NCBI RefSeq assembly: GCF_029023785.1
Contig: NZ_CP118956.1
Coordinates: 78,623-142,622, forward strand
Direction of reading: 5' to 3'
Length of the DNA stretch: 64,000 nucleotides
Origin: Enterococcus faecium
GTDB lineage: Bacteria > Bacillota > Bacilli > Lactobacillales > Enterococcaceae
Shown: in pieces, positions 16,493-26,340 of the stretch
How positions within the stretch are numbered: the first letter of the stretch is position 1
How the letters are laid out: every line of letters begins with the position of its first letter
Notes under the pieces: generated by a model
Database searches by the model: none
Told to the model about the DNA's origin: nothing
The model's input: the letters and a program-made list of their open reading frames with translations, nothing else
Program-made: the position numbers and the translations under genes

Positions 16493-19018
16493 ATGAAAAT
16501 AGAAACTCGCCAGCAATTATTAGCTGTTTTATCCAATAACGAAACCGGACTGACCACCGCTGAAGTCGCCCAACAGATCGACTTAAGCCGCTCCGCCACC
16601 AGTCTCTACTTAAACGAGCTCTTACAAGAGGGCACTGTCAAACAGACCGGCACGAAGCCCGTCTATTGGTTGCCCGCCAGCGCTGCCTCCGAGACTACTG
16701 ATGACGTCTTCAAAGCCTTTATCGGCAGTCAAGGCAGCGCCCGGGAAGCCATCAAAAAATGTATCGCCGCTGTGATGTATCCGCCGTTAGGTCTGCCTTT
16801 ACTGATCCATGGCCCCAGCGGCGTGGGCAAGAGCTTCTTAGCCAAGCTGATCTATGACTACTTGAAACAAAACAACGCCAAAGGAGCAGAGAAATTTTTC
16901 GTCTTCAACTGTGCCGATTATGCCAACAACCCGGAGCTGCTGTCGTCGATTCTTTTTGGTCACACCAAAGGGGCCTTTACCGGCGCTGAAGGCGAGCGGA
17001 AAGGTCTGCTGGCGCAAGCGGATCAAGGCGTCCTCTTCTTAGATGAAGTCCACCGCCTATCAAAGGAAAACCAAGAAAAACTTTTCCAATTTATGGATAG
17101 CGGCAATTTCCGTCCTATCGGTGAAGACGAGAAACTCCAACATTCCCAAGTCCGCCTTTTATTCGCCACCACCGAAACACCGGAGGAAGTTCTGCTGCCC
17201 ACCTTTTATCGCCGAATCTCTGTGATCATAGATCTGCCTTCTTTCCATGAACGACCGATCTATGAGCGCTTTGAGCTGATCAAGTATCTTTTCCTGCAAG
17301 AAGCCAAACGGATCAAGCGGGACTTGGCCATCAGTCAGGAATTATTGGACTACCTTAGCGAGCGGGCCTATCCCGGCAATGTCGGCAGTCTGGCTAACGA
17401 GATCCGCATGTATTGTGCCGGCGCTTTACAAAAGAATCCGACAGCGGAGACCATTGCGCTCATTTTAGGCAACGAACGCCCCTCCTTGGAGCTGCATTTC
17501 GACCAGATCAACGAGGCCTTTGCTCCTGATGACCTGCAAACCCAACAAGTCCAGCTTCAACAACTGTTAGCTAGCGACCAAACGCTGCTCCAGATTCAAG
17601 AGGAGCTGGCGAGCCTTCATCATCACTTACGCCATGAAGCAGGCAGTGTCTGCACCACGGCCTTGGGGGAACGAGTGACCGCTAGCATCCAAGAGCAAAA
17701 TCGACGCGTACTAGGGGATCTGCCCTTGACGGAGGAAGCCACCGCCACCGTCAGCTGTTTCTTGGACTTTACCAAGAATCAACTGCCGATGACCCTCTGG
17801 GAAAACCTTCAGTATCGCTTATTGAAGGAACAGCCCCGAACCTATCACTTGGCTCAATTATTGACCAAAGAACTGCCTTTGGAGCTGATTCCGGCAGCCA
17901 AATGCTTGTTGGCGATCCTACTCATAGGTTCTGTCAATGAAGAGATCCGCTATCACGCCCTCTTGGTGGCTCACGGGGAGCGCACCGCCTCCAGTATCCA
18001 AGGGGTCGCCAACAAAATGTGCGGCGAGTACCTTTTCGACGCCATCAATATGCCCCTCACCTCCTCGGTCCATGATATCGTGGCTCAGGTGAAGAACTGG
18101 CTCTCGGAACGGGAGACCGGTGACGGCGTGATCATGCTGGTGGATATGGGCTCTCTGACCCAGCTTTACAAGAGCTTGAAGCCCCAGATTCTGGGAGAAC
18201 TTTTGGTAATCAACAACCTCACCACCTCCTTCGCTTTGGAGATCGGCCAACAGCTGTTGAACGGCAGCCGTTTCCACACCATCGCCAAGGCAGCGGAAGA
18301 AAACTTCGTCACCAACGTCCAATATTTTGAAGGCTTCTCCGTGGAGAAAAACATCATCATCTCCAGCATTTCCGGCCGGGACGTTTCCAAGAAACTGCGG
18401 GGCATCTGCCAACAATACGTGAAGCCGGATATCAAGCTGATCATTCTGAATTACAACGAACTCAGCGCCGCCATCGACCGCGCCGCCGACGAAACGGAAT
18501 ACTTGAAGGAGACTTCCTTGATCCTGACCACTTCCTACTTGGATACCGACGTCGCTGTACCAACATTGAATCTGTTGGACGTGCTGGATGACAATGCTGA
18601 ACAACAATTGGAGCAGTCCTTCCATCACTTGATCCATCCCAACAACGTCAAACCGATGCTGAATGAATTCATCCACTTCTTCTCCAAAGAAGGCCTTTCG
18701 GAGAAACTGGAATTTCTCAACCCTGACGTGATCATTCGTCAGGTGGAAGACACCACCGACAAGTGTGAACGCCGCTTCGGTCTGCAGCTGAATGCCAAGA
18801 TGAAATTCAACTTGACGATGCACCTGGCCTTGATGGTGGAACGTACTATTCTCGGCGGTGCCGATTACCCGCTACCGGAAGAACTCAGCAGCCTTAAGCT
18901 CAACGACAAACCTTTCGAAGCGAATATCAAAACGATTTTGTATAATCTGGAGCAGTTTTACCGGATCACGATTTCTGATTGGGAGCTGTATGTGTTGTAT
19001 GAGATTTTGGGTGGGTAG
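16493..19018 (+). CDS. LevR-type sigma-54-dependent PTS operon activator
   Basis: 841 residues. Order of domains: N-terminal winged helix (TRQQLLAVLSNNETGLTTAE), AAA+ ATPase with Walker A GPSGVGKS, the sigma-54 contact loop GAFTGA and Walker B GVLFLDEVHR, then PRD1, EIIA-like domain (ALLVAHGERTASSIQGVANK), EIIB-like domain and PRD2. It hydrolyses ATP to open the sigma-54 promoter; PTS phosphorylation of the PRD and EII-like domains sets its activity. The ATG at 16493 is chosen because AAGGGAG lies 7 bp upstream; the GTG at 16484 overlaps that site. Same GC-rich base composition as the PTS operon, so both travelled together. Confidence 0.92.
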   Translation: MKIETRQQLLAVLSNNETGLTTAEVAQQIDLSRSATSLYLNELLQEGTVKQTGTKPVYWLPASAASETTDDVFKAFIGSQGSAREAIKKCIAAVMYPPLGLPLLIHGPSGVGKSFLAKLIYDYLKQNNAKGAEKFFVFNCADYANNPELLSSILFGHTKGAFTGAEGERKGLLAQADQGVLFLDEVHRLSKENQEKLFQFMDSGNFRPIGEDEKLQHSQVRLLFATTETPEEVLLPTFYRRISVIIDLPSFHERPIYERFELIKYLFLQEAKRIKRDLAISQELLDYLSERAYPGNVGSLANEIRMYCAGALQKNPTAETIALILGNERPSLELHFDQINEAFAPDDLQTQQVQLQQLLASDQTLLQIQEELASLHHHLRHEAGSVCTTALGERVTASIQEQNRRVLGDLPLTEEATATVSCFLDFTKNQLPMTLWENLQYRLLKEQPRTYHLAQLLTKELPLELIPAAKCLLAILLIGSVNEEIRYHALLVAHGERTASSIQGVANKMCGEYLFDAINMPLTSSVHDIVAQVKNWLSERETGDGVIMLVDMGSLTQLYKSLKPQILGELLVINNLTTSFALEIGQQLLNGSRFHTIAKAAEENFVTNVQYFEGFSVEKNIIISSISGRDVSKKLRGICQQYVKPDIKLIILNYNELSAAIDRAADETEYLKETSLILTTSYLDTDVAVPTLNLLDVLDDNAEQQLEQSFHHLIHPNNVKPMLNEFIHFFSKEGLSEKLEFLNPDVIIRQVEDTTDKCERRFGLQLNAKMKFNLTMHLALMVERTILGGADYPLPEELSSLKLNDKPFEANIKTILYNLEQFYRITISDWELYVLYEILGG

Positions 19019-19049
19019 TTGACCTAAGCAACTCCTTTTGAACGCTATA

Positions 19050-19103
19050 AAAGACCGCCACGACTCCTGTCTTCATCGACAGTTGACCGTGGCGGTCTCT
19101 TTC
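19050..19103. terminator. bidirectional terminator between the regulator and the pilin remnant
   Basis: AGACCGCCACG (19052-19062) pairs with CGTGGCGGTCT (19088-19098), flanked by A and T runs on both sides. It serves the regulator on the plus strand and the converging cut gene on the minus strand. Confidence 0.8.
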
Positions 19104-19105
19104 TA

Positions 19106-19476
19106 CTAGTTACTTTGTGAGCTTTTTCTTCTCGTCTTCGGATGCAGGTAGTAGAGTACGCCGCAACCCATCACCATGATCCCTAAGATGATACTGGCGA
19201 TCATGCCTTTGCCACCGGCAGCCGGCAGCGTATACTGGTTAAAGTTCGGTAGATGCAGGGCACTTCTGCTATCTCTGTAAAAGGCCGGTGGGGCGTGGGT
19301 GCCATACCCTTGGATAGCGATTTTATCCACCGGCAGTTCCTCTGAATTATTGACAGAAATGATCCAATACCCCGACGGCAGCTGATACCCTGGTAATGCT
19401 TTCGTTTCCATCAACAGGTAGTCGCCATCTTCTAATCCTTCAAACGCAATCTCGCCGCCATCTTCATTACTGATAT
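19106..19476 (-). pseudogene. C-terminal end of an LPXTG-like surface/pilin protein, cut by IS1216
   Basis: About 122 residues remain. First the end of a SpaA/Cna-B-like prealbumin domain (EIAFEGLEDGDYLLMETKAL, PGYQLPSGYWIISV), then a sortase signal of the form YTLPAAGG in place of LPXTG, a hydrophobic segment (GMIASIILGIMVMGCGVLYY) and a basic tail (HPKTRRK). The ahead-lying part is removed by IS1216 copy 3; the apparent start MQQNHI is made by the IS end. Such proteins are wall-anchored pilin subunits; LPAAGG would be an unusual sorting signal. Confidence 0.8.
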
Positions 19477-20285
19477 GGTTCTGTTGCAAAGTTTTAAATA
19501 AAGAATAAAATTCCTTACGGTATCTATGATTTAAGCTGGGATTCCCAATAATACCTTGATTTCAGTACAGACCGAAAACCCGAAGAGAGTGCCTTCTTTT
19601 CGGGTTTTCTTATATAATCCTCGGATGGCTTCCATGCCTTTAATCGTGGTAGAGGCATTGCGTAAACTTCGATAGAATTTATTGCGTCTCTTTACTGGAC
19701 GATGGTCTTGTTCAATCAAATTATTCAGGTATTTAATGGTACGATGTTCTGTCCCTTGATAAAAGCCGTATTCTTTTAGTTTCTTAAAGGCACTTGTAAT
19801 AGAGGGGGCTTTATCTGTGACTACAACCTTCGGTTCATCAAACTGCTTCACTAACCGCTTAAGAAAAGCATAGGCTGCTTGTGTGTCCCGTTTTTTACGT
19901 AACCAAATATCCAAGGTTAAACCATCTGCATCGATGGCTCGATACAAATAATGCCATTTTCCTTTAATTTTGATGTACGTTTCATCCATTTTCCATGAAT
20001 AAAAGGATTTTTTATTTTTCTTTTTCCAAATTTGATAGAGTAGTTTGCCATATTCTTGCACCCAACGATAAATCGTCGTATGAGAAACGTTAATGCCACG
20101 ATCATATAAGATTTCTTGAACTTCACGATAGCTAAGGTTATAACGAAGATAGTAGCCCACGGCTACAATAATCACATCCTGCTGAAATTGCTTTCCTTTA
20201 AAATGATTCATCGTCATTCCTCCTGCTATCTTTTTCTATTATTCTACCTTATTTGATAGTAGATTTAAAACTTTGCAACAGAACC
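19477..20285 (-). mobile_element. IS1216 copy 3 (809 bp)
   Basis: Complete with both inverted repeats (GGTTCTGTTGCAAAG at 19477; complement ending 20285). No target duplication (ACTGATAT left, ATTTAGAG right). Same orientation as copy 2; the two enclose 6,039 bp of PTS cassette. Confidence 0.95.
19531..20211 (-). CDS. tnp: IS1216 transposase
   Basis: 226 residues from ATG 20211, all three DDE residues present. One change from the other copies (SLRNASTT, Asn for Thr). Confidence 0.95.
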   Translation of the reverse strand: MNHFKGKQFQQDVIIVAVGYYLRYNLSYREVQEILYDRGINVSHTTIYRWVQEYGKLLYQIWKKKNKKSFYSWKMDETYIKIKGKWHYLYRAIDADGLTLDIWLRKKRDTQAAYAFLKRLVKQFDEPKVVVTDKAPSITSAFKKLKEYGFYQGTEHRTIKYLNNLIEQDHRPVKRRNKFYRSLRNASTTIKGMEAIRGLYKKTRKEGTLFGFSVCTEIKVLLGIPA

Positions 20286-20390
20286 ATTTAGAGGGACGAC
20301 TTTTGATGATTGAGCGGTCCTCAGATATCTCATTACGATAAGATATCATCAAAAGACAAATTATTACTTATATAGGTTGAATTAAATACT

Positions 20391-20605
20391 TTACATCCGC
20401 ACGCACAGTCGGTCAATCACCTCAAGGGGACGCTCGTTTACATCGGCTAAGAAACCGCGGACCGACTGTTTGATTTTCTGGACGTGGTCAAAAAAAACAT
20501 TGTTGATGACCGATTCCTTGAGCCACTTCCAAACGCCTTCCATTAGGTTCAACTGAGGGCTGTAGGGAGAGGGAGGAAGATGAGTGCCAGGCGCCTAGCG
20601 TTTTC
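20391..20605 (-). pseudogene. IS630-family transposase remnant (C-terminal end)
   Basis: Reads LALIFLP, then after a small indel near 20575 PYSPQLNLMEGVWKWLKESV and onward to a stop at 20391. The string with YSPxLNxxEGVWKWLK is the last catalytic block of IS630/Tc1-type transposases (final Glu of the DDE triad). The upstream 70-80 percent is missing. Its left end joins a cut HAD gene. Confidence 0.75.
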
Positions 20606-20974
20606 TTCAAAAAATTCTAACATTCCTTCTTTTACTAACAATTCGCGAGTCGAAGCGATCGTACGATGAGTCAAGATATAATGTTTAGATCCTTGTTGTT
20701 TCAATTGCGTCAATGTGTCATACACATGATCAAATGTGACAGGTTGGCGTGTATCAAGCGTTTCGTATTGATGGAAATCATCTGAGAATTCTCGAAAGTC
20801 CAAATGATATTTTTCAGTCAATGCTTTTGAAGATTTTTCTTTCAATAATCGATAAACAGCTTTTGGATCAGCAACTACTTGCCGATCTTCTAAAGCTTTC
20901 ATCATGCTGTCAAGCATGATCGGATACGTATCGAACAACGTCCCGTCAAAATCCCATATATATGAATCAAACAT
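20600..20974 (-). pseudogene. HAD hydrolase (phosphoglycolate phosphatase-like), 3' end lost
   Basis: Starts MFDSYIWDFDGTLFDTYPIM with HAD motif I, helical cap (LLKEKSSKALTEKYHLDFRE), and motif II around HYILTHRTIASTRELL. After EGMLEFFEEN the frame enters IS630 sequence, so motifs III and IV are missing and the enzyme cannot be active. About 125 authentic residues remain of about 200. It sits 18 bp downstream of the PFL-family gene. Confidence 0.75.
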
Positions 20975-20992
20975 TATTTTCTCACTATCTTC

Positions 20993-22336
20993 CTAATTTT
21001 TAAATGAATGGATTGGTGCCGGGATCCGCCCGCCTCGTTGGATAAAGTCCGTCGATTTCGCCGAATTCGTCCGCATGACTGGAGCAGTCCCCAGCAAACC
21101 GCCGAATTCGACAGAATCGCCGACTTTTTTATCTTTAGCGGGGATGATCCGCACCGCCGTTGTTTTATGATTGATGACACCGATCGCAGCTTCATCAGCG
21201 ATCATCGCCGCAATCGTCTCCGCTGGTGTATCTCCTGGGATCGCGATCATGTCCAGACCCACTGAACAAATGGCGGTCATCGCTTCTAATTTCTCCAGAT
21301 TCAGATAGCCTTCTTCTACGGCTTTGATCATACCTGCATCTTCAGAAACCGGAATGAATGCGCCTGATAAGCCTCCCACATGGTTGCAGGCCATCACGCC
21401 GCCTTTTTTCACAGCATCGTTCAATAAAGCCAGTGCGGCAGTTGTACCGTGTGTGCCGACAGATTCCAAGCCCATTTCTTCCAAGATCAACGCGACACTA
21501 TCACCAACTGCCGGAGTAGGAGCTAATGACAGATCCACAATACCAAAGGGTACGTGCAATCGCTCAGAAGCGATTTGACCGACTAATTGTCCCATCCGCG
21601 TGATTTTAAATGCCGTCTTCTTAACTGTTTCAGCAACCACATCGAAAGATTCGCCTTTGACCTTTTCCAGAGCGCGTTTTACTACGCCCGGTCCGCTGAC
21701 ACCGACATTGATCTCGCAATCTGCTTCACCGACCCCGTGGAATGCTCCCGCCATGAAAGGATTGTCTTCCACCGCATTCGCAAAGACTACCAACTTCGCA
21801 CAGCCCATATCTGAAGCTTCGGCGGTTTGTTTGATGGTTTCACCCATCAATTTGACAGCGTCCATATTGATCCCTGCCCGTGTCGAACCAATATTGACAG
21901 AAGAACAGACAAATTCTGTTTCTGCCAAGGCTTCCGGAATCGATTGGATCAAGGACAGGTCCGCTCCTTGATAGCCTTTTTCAACTAATGCGCTATACCC
22001 GCCGATAAAATTGATCCCCACCGCTTTTGCGGCTTTGTCCAAAACTCGCGCAAAAGCAACACAGTCTTGCCCGCCGCTTGCGGAAGCAACGATTGCGATC
22101 GGCGTTACCGAGATCCGCTTGTTGATGATGGGGATCCCAAATTCACTGGCGATCTCGTCACCGACTTTTACAAGATTTTTCGCTTTGCTGGTGATTTTAT
22201 TATAGATATTTTGACAAGTCTTTTCTGTGCTGGCATCGATACAGTCCAACAATGAAATACCCATTGTGATCGTCCGGATATCAAGATTTTCTTCTTCTAC
22301 CATCCGGATCGTTTCAAGAATTTGTTTTGTTTCCAT
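20993..22336 (-). CDS. PFL family protein (UPF0210/DUF711)
   Basis: 447-residue conserved cytoplasmic protein of the UPF0210 family, with Gly-rich stretches [15 protein letters not shown] and [18 protein letters not shown] and C-terminal [13 protein letters not shown]. The family looks distantly like pyruvate-formate-lyase-type barrels but its reaction is unknown to me. It is almost always paired with a small ACT-domain protein, as here 14 bp upstream. The second of two ATGs (22336) is better spaced from GGAGGG. Probably copied from a chromosome. Confidence 0.85.
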   Translation of the reverse strand: METKQILETIRMVEEENLDIRTITMGISLLDCIDASTEKTCQNIYNKITSKAKNLVKVGDEIASEFGIPIINKRISVTPIAIVASASGGQDCVAFARVLDKAAKAVGINFIGGYSALVEKGYQGADLSLIQSIPEALAETEFVCSSVNIGSTRAGINMDAVKLMGETIKQTAEASDMGCAKLVVFANAVEDNPFMAGAFHGVGEADCEINVGVSGPGVVKRALEKVKGESFDVVAETVKKTAFKITRMGQLVGQIASERLHVPFGIVDLSLAPTPAVGDSVALILEEMGLESVGTHGTTAALALLNDAVKKGGVMACNHVGGLSGAFIPVSEDAGMIKAVEEGYLNLEKLEAMTAICSVGLDMIAIPGDTPAETIAAMIADEAAIGVINHKTTAVRIIPAKDKKVGDSVEFGGLLGTAPVMRTNSAKSTDFIQRGGRIPAPIHSFKN

Positions 22337-22350
22337 CATTTCCCTCCGAA

Positions 22351-22617
22351 TTATAGTTTATGCATCGCATTGAAGATCTCTTCATTTTGAATGCTGATTT
22401 TGACGCCCAACGTGTTTTCAACTTGACTCAATGCTTGCTTGATCGCTTCTAAATCAGCCTCTGGTTGCATTTGCAACATCATCATCATGGTAAAATAATC
22501 TTCCATGATCGTTTGAGATACATCTAGAATATTGATATTCAATTCTGCCAACTTCTGGCTGACACCGGCAATGATCCCAACCTTGTCCTTCCCGACCACC
22601 GTTAAAATAGCTTTCAT
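22351..22617 (-). CDS. ACT domain protein (UPF0237)
   Basis: 88 residues, a single ACT domain: [43 protein letters not shown] domains bind amino acids and often regulate neighbours. It is encoded directly ahead of the PFL-family gene, the constant pairing of these two families, so it likely senses a ligand for that partner. Confidence 0.87.
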   Translation of the reverse strand: MKAILTVVGKDKVGIIAGVSQKLAELNINILDVSQTIMEDYFTMMMMLQMQPEADLEAIKQALSQVENTLGVKISIQNEEIFNAMHKL

Positions 22618-22719
22618 TATTCTTATTCCTCCAATTTTTTCAATAGTATACCATAATTTATGATAGTTTTATGAAAAATTCTGAAACAAAGGGCTATTTC
22701 CTTCAGCCAATATTCGTCT

Positions 22720-23388
22720 TTAGAGGATCGATTTATTGACGATCTGCAAGTTCTTATCAAAGCGGTAGTGGATCGGCTGCGCATTGGGAATATCAATGGT
22801 ATCCATTTGGTCTTCCGGTACATCCTCCAAATATTTCACCAGTGCCCGCAGACTGTTGCCATGTCCGGTAATCAAAACATTCTTACCCGAACCCAACAGC
22901 GGCGCGATCTCATCTTGCCATAATGGCGCGACCCGCTGGACCGTCATTTGCAGATTTTCTCCATGAGGAATGTCTTGATCTGCCAATTGTGCGTAACGGC
23001 GATCAAAATGGTTTTCTTCTACTAATGGAGGCATTTCATAATAATCTCGACGCCAGCGTTTGACTTGATCTGCCCCGAATTCTCGTGCCATTTCATCCTT
23101 ATTTTTCCCTACTAAAGCGCCATAATGCCGCTCGTTCAGACGCCAGGTTTTAAATGTCGGTATCCATAACTGATCGCTTTCTTCTAAGATGATCTGGCAA
23201 GTCAATGATGCCCGCTTCAATACTGACGTAAATGCAGCGTCAAACTCGATCTGCGCGTTTTTGATTTTTTCCCCTGCCTTACGAGCCTGTTCCTGTCCTT
23301 TTTCTGTCAGAGAAACATCCAGCCATCCCGTCCAATAATTTTCAAAATTTGCTTCACTTTCCCCGTGCCGCATCAGTACTACATCCAT
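22720..23388 (-). CDS. gpmA: 2,3-bisphosphoglycerate-dependent phosphoglycerate mutase
   Basis: Interconverts 3- and 2-phosphoglycerate in glycolysis. 222 residues with the catalytic LMRHGESEAN near the start, ENYWTGWLDVSLTEKG, LNERHYGALVGKNKDE and the second histidine in ITGHGNSLRALVKYLE. Typical length. It seems to have its own transcript, about 100 bp upstream of the ACT gene on the same strand. Such a housekeeping gene on a plasmid would be a second copy taken from a chromosome. Confidence 0.92.
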   Translation of the reverse strand: MDVVLMRHGESEANFENYWTGWLDVSLTEKGQEQARKAGEKIKNAQIEFDAAFTSVLKRASLTCQIILEESDQLWIPTFKTWRLNERHYGALVGKNKDEMAREFGADQVKRWRRDYYEMPPLVEENHFDRRYAQLADQDIPHGENLQMTVQRVAPLWQDEIAPLLGSGKNVLITGHGNSLRALVKYLEDVPEDQMDTIDIPNAQPIHYRFDKNLQIVNKSIL

Positions 23389-23669
23389 ATGTCTTCTACC
23401 TCTCTTCCTTTATTATCCCAGTTTCTTTGAGAAATGTCATTTGCAGTTGACATCTTTTTCATCTTTTTCATAAAATTTTCTTAAAGCTGTACCAATTGAT
23501 TTTAAAAAATCTAAAGAACTGAGTTTATGCTATCAAGCATCTTTTTTGTAAGCATTAACAAATTGCTCTTTTTTTGCTGTATTTTTTGTATAAATCAGCT
23601 ATTTGTGGTTCTATTAAACTATGGTAATATGTAATTTGCAAATATTCTGAAAAAAATTGAGGAGTTATC

Positions 23670-24533
23670 ATGAGAGACCTAACTACAGGCACCCCAGCAA
23701 AGTTGATTTTTTTATTTACCATTCCATTACTCGTGGGGAATATTTTCCAACAGTTCTATAATATGGTAGATATGATCATTGTTGGGCAAACGATCGGTAA
23801 AGAGGCATTGGCAGCAGTCGGCGCGACAGGAAGTATCACATTTTTGATCATTGGTTTTGCTCAAGGTTTGACCGCTGGATTATCTATCATCACGGCGCAA
23901 CGTTTCGGCGCTCAGGATTTTCGCGGTGTAAAGAAAAGTTTTGCTGTTGCTATTATAATTAGTTTCACAGTAACTGCTATTTTGACTGTTTTGAGTTTAG
24001 TATTTTTACGTCCGTTATTATTGCTGATGCAGACACCGCCGGAGATTATCCAACAAGCACAGGAATTTATCTCCGTGATCTTAGGCGGTATGTTTGCCTC
24101 AATGGCGTTCAATCTTCTTTCAAATATGATTCGAGCGCTAGGAGATAGCCGAACACCTTTGTTCTTTTTGATTTTCGCTGTGATCATCAATGTGATTTTG
24201 GATTTGGTGTTTATTATCAATTTCCACATGGGGATCGCTGGGGCTGGGTATGCGACAGTTATCGCGCAAATTTCCGCAAGTTTGATGTGTGTCATCTATA
24301 TCAAACGGAAAATCCCGTTGCTGCAAGTCTCTAAAAGTGATTTCAAAATAGATAAAGACACTATTTTCACTCATTTAAATGCGGGCTTGCCTATGGCTTT
24401 CCAATCATCCATCATCGCTATTGGAGCGGTGGTATTGCAGTCTGCTCTAAATAGTTTGGGAACAGATGTCGTAGCGGCTCAAGCTGCCGCGGGAAGGATC
24501 GACCAATTTGCCACTCAGCCAATGATGTCTTCG
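23670..24533 (+). pseudogene. MATE-family efflux pump, 3' third lost
   Basis: About 288 genuine residues of a multidrug/Na+ MATE transporter (families are about 450). Start MRDLTTGTPAKLIFLFTIPL, then FQQFYNMVDMIIVGQTIGKE and further membrane helices up to AGRIDQFATQPMMS. After 24533 the frame reads sequence of the opposing ascorbate-type PTS gene and ends 14 codons later. ATG at 23670 after GAGGAG. Only about seven or eight of twelve helices are kept, so it should be inactive. Confidence 0.85.
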
Positions 24534-25143
24534 GTTGTGCGGTCTTTATATTTACTAAATAGCTTGCCAATATAACCAGACAGTGCATAGCCAACCATAT
24601 TAAAATGGCCAATAGCAGTTGCATCACTTCCTGTAATCTTACGCATGAAGGGCTGACATAATTGAGGCAATGCTGCGGAGAAGAAGCCAAGTAATAATCC
24701 ACCAACGATAATTGCGGCTACATCCGAGAAGTTATGCGCTTTCAAAATCAAAGATAACACACACGCAAAGAACAAACTATGACCAGTCGTAAAAAAGATA
24801 TTTTTGAAAGGAGTAATCCTAGCAATTGCTAAGTTCATGATAAATCCCAAAATCAGCGTACTACTCGTAACAAACACAAATTCTGTCTGCGCTAATGCTG
24901 TCGCTGCTTCAGGAAAAGCAACAACTCCCTTGATATGAAATCCGGTTTGGAACAACGTATTGAAGTTCTGCAAAGCCCTGTCATGATCGTGCCACCTGCA
25001 TTAAAGATCAAAAATCCAATAATTGTCTTAGAGGTTCCAGTCAAGACTTCTGTTCCAGACTTTTTTTGTGCTAATAAGCCTATCATAGCCACAAGCCCTA
25101 ATAGTACTGCGGGCGTACTTAAGAAGCTAATAATAAAATCCAT
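24524..25143 (-). pseudogene. ulaA: ascorbate-type PTS EIIC (UlaA/SgaT), frameshifted and 3' truncated
   Basis: The 5' frame reads MDFIISFLSTPAVLLGLVAM through LIFNAGGTIMTGL, then a one-base change near 24965 breaks it. The next frame continues correctly as LQNFNTLFQTGFHIKGVVAF to LFSKYKDRTTEDI. The gene stops at the junction with the MATE gene at about 24527, leaving roughly 205 of about 420-480 residues. UlaA is the membrane channel of the L-ascorbate PTS family. With UlaB and UlaC intact but the channel broken, the system cannot transport. Confidence 0.85.
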
Positions 25144-25162
25144 TTTCAGCCTTCCTTTCTAA

Positions 25163-25459
25163 CTACTGTTTTTCTAACTCAATAAATGCTTCTTCAAGTT
25201 TTATCTTAATTTCATTCTTATCCACAATATTCGCAATGCCAACAATCTTCTGTGGTAAATTTTTTTCTATTAATTCATTCGCTACATCAGGCAAAGTAAT
25301 GATCATATCTCCTTGAAAACCTGGCACACCATCTAAAGATGAATGTTCTACTTCTAACGGAAAGTTATTTTCTTTAACAACTTCATTGACTTTGATCTTT
25401 AGCATCAAACTTGATCCTACTCCTGCACGGCAAGCTACTAAAGCTTTATGACTATTCAT
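25163..25459 (-). CDS. ulaB: PTS ascorbate-type EIIB
   Basis: 98-residue phosphocarrier: ALVACRAGVGSSLMLKIKVN with the phosphorylated Cys in the CRAGVGSS loop. ATG at 25459 after GGAGAG; an upstream in-frame start lies inside ulaC. It overlaps ulaC by 8 bp and lies 19 bp ahead of ulaA, the usual ulaC-B-A order. Confidence 0.88.
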   Translation of the reverse strand: MNSHKALVACRAGVGSSLMLKIKVNEVVKENNFPLEVEHSSLDGVPGFQGDMIITLPDVANELIEKNLPQKIVGIANIVDKNEIKIKLEEAFIELEKQ

Positions 25460-25916
25460 GTTTATTCTCTCCTTCTGCTTTTTCAATATAGTTTTTAAAT
25501 TCTTCTCTAGATGAAACGACTTTGATAAATTTTAGAAAATCTGGATTTCCTAATAAATTTGCCAATTCTGATAGCAATTCAATATGCGCTTGGTTATTCT
25601 TGGCGCTTAATGGAAAAAGATATTTAACTGGATCATTGGTGCGATGACCTGAAGTAACTGGGGTCTTCAATCGCATAAATCCAATAGCTACATCTTTTGC
25701 TCCACTTTCCACCGTTGCATGAGGTAAAGCAATATTTTCAGTAATAACGATATATGGACCGGTCTCTTCGTAAATCTTCAAAATTGTTTCGACATATTTT
25801 TCAGTTACTACATCTGCTTCTAAGAAAGGTTGCAAAGCTTTTCTTATTGCTTCTTCAAAGTTATTTGCCTGAACATCTAGTTGAATATATTCATCTTTGA
25901 TTACTTTACTTAACAC
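25452..25916 (-). CDS. ulaC: PTS EIIA of the ascorbate/fructose type (UlaC)
   Basis: 154 residues of the PTS EIIA type-2 fold. The active His is in ENIALPHATVESGA; also PYIVITEN and NDPVKYLFPLSAKNNQAHIE. GTG start at 25916 with a weak ribosome binding site (GAGGCG). The upstream region is interrupted 40 bp away by an IS3 element, which may have removed the promoter or regulator gene. Confidence 0.87.
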   Translation of the reverse strand: MLSKVIKDEYIQLDVQANNFEEAIRKALQPFLEADVVTEKYVETILKIYEETGPYIVITENIALPHATVESGAKDVAIGFMRLKTPVTSGHRTNDPVKYLFPLSAKNNQAHIELLSELANLLGNPDFLKFIKVVSSREEFKNYIEKAEGENKHE

Positions 25917-26035
25917 TTATTTCGCCTCTATTTCATTTATTACTTGTGCACGTCTATGGTGTTAGTATCAAATCTTAGACAGCTTTTCGTAGAGACAAGA
26001 ATAAATTAAACTTATCTACGAGAGGATGAATTTTT

Positions 26036-26290
26036 ATGACCCGATATGAAGAAAATTTTAAACAAATGATTGTTGAACTGAATCAAACTGGACGTTCTGT
26101 TCGAGGGTTAGCGAAAGAATATGGCTTATCTGAAGCAACGATTTACAAATGGAAGAATTTATATTTACCTGATCAGTCCACAGGACTGACTGGAAAAGAA
26201 GTAGCTGAACTGAGAAAAGAAAATGCTCGTTTAAATGAGGAACTTGAAATCTTAAAAAAAGCCGCAGCCATATTCTCTCGGAAAACCTAA
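26036..26290 (+). CDS. IS3-family transposase OrfA
   Basis: 84 residues: helix-turn-helix (RSVRGLAKEYGLSEATIYKW) plus leucine-zipper-like helix (EVAELRKENARLNEELEILK). It ends after an AAAAAAAG run at 26252-26260, the likely -1 frameshift site that yields the OrfAB fusion transposase. ATG 26036 follows GAGAGGATG. Confidence 0.9.
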   Translation: MTRYEENFKQMIVELNQTGRSVRGLAKEYGLSEATIYKWKNLYLPDQSTGLTGKEVAELRKENARLNEELEILKKAAAIFSRKT

Positions 26291-26340
26291 ATTCGCTTGT
26301 TCAATTTATTGAAAAATGGTGTAAGGATTACACTGTTTCT

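Noticed and set aside
17918..18823. A 301-codon frame on the minus strand
   Set aside because: It lies antisense to the LevR-type activator and only reflects that gene's GC-rich codon use. No family signature, no ribosome binding site.
21008..22255. Several frames of 60-120 codons on the plus strand
   Set aside because: All are antisense to the PFL-family gene, with no start signals and low-complexity translations.
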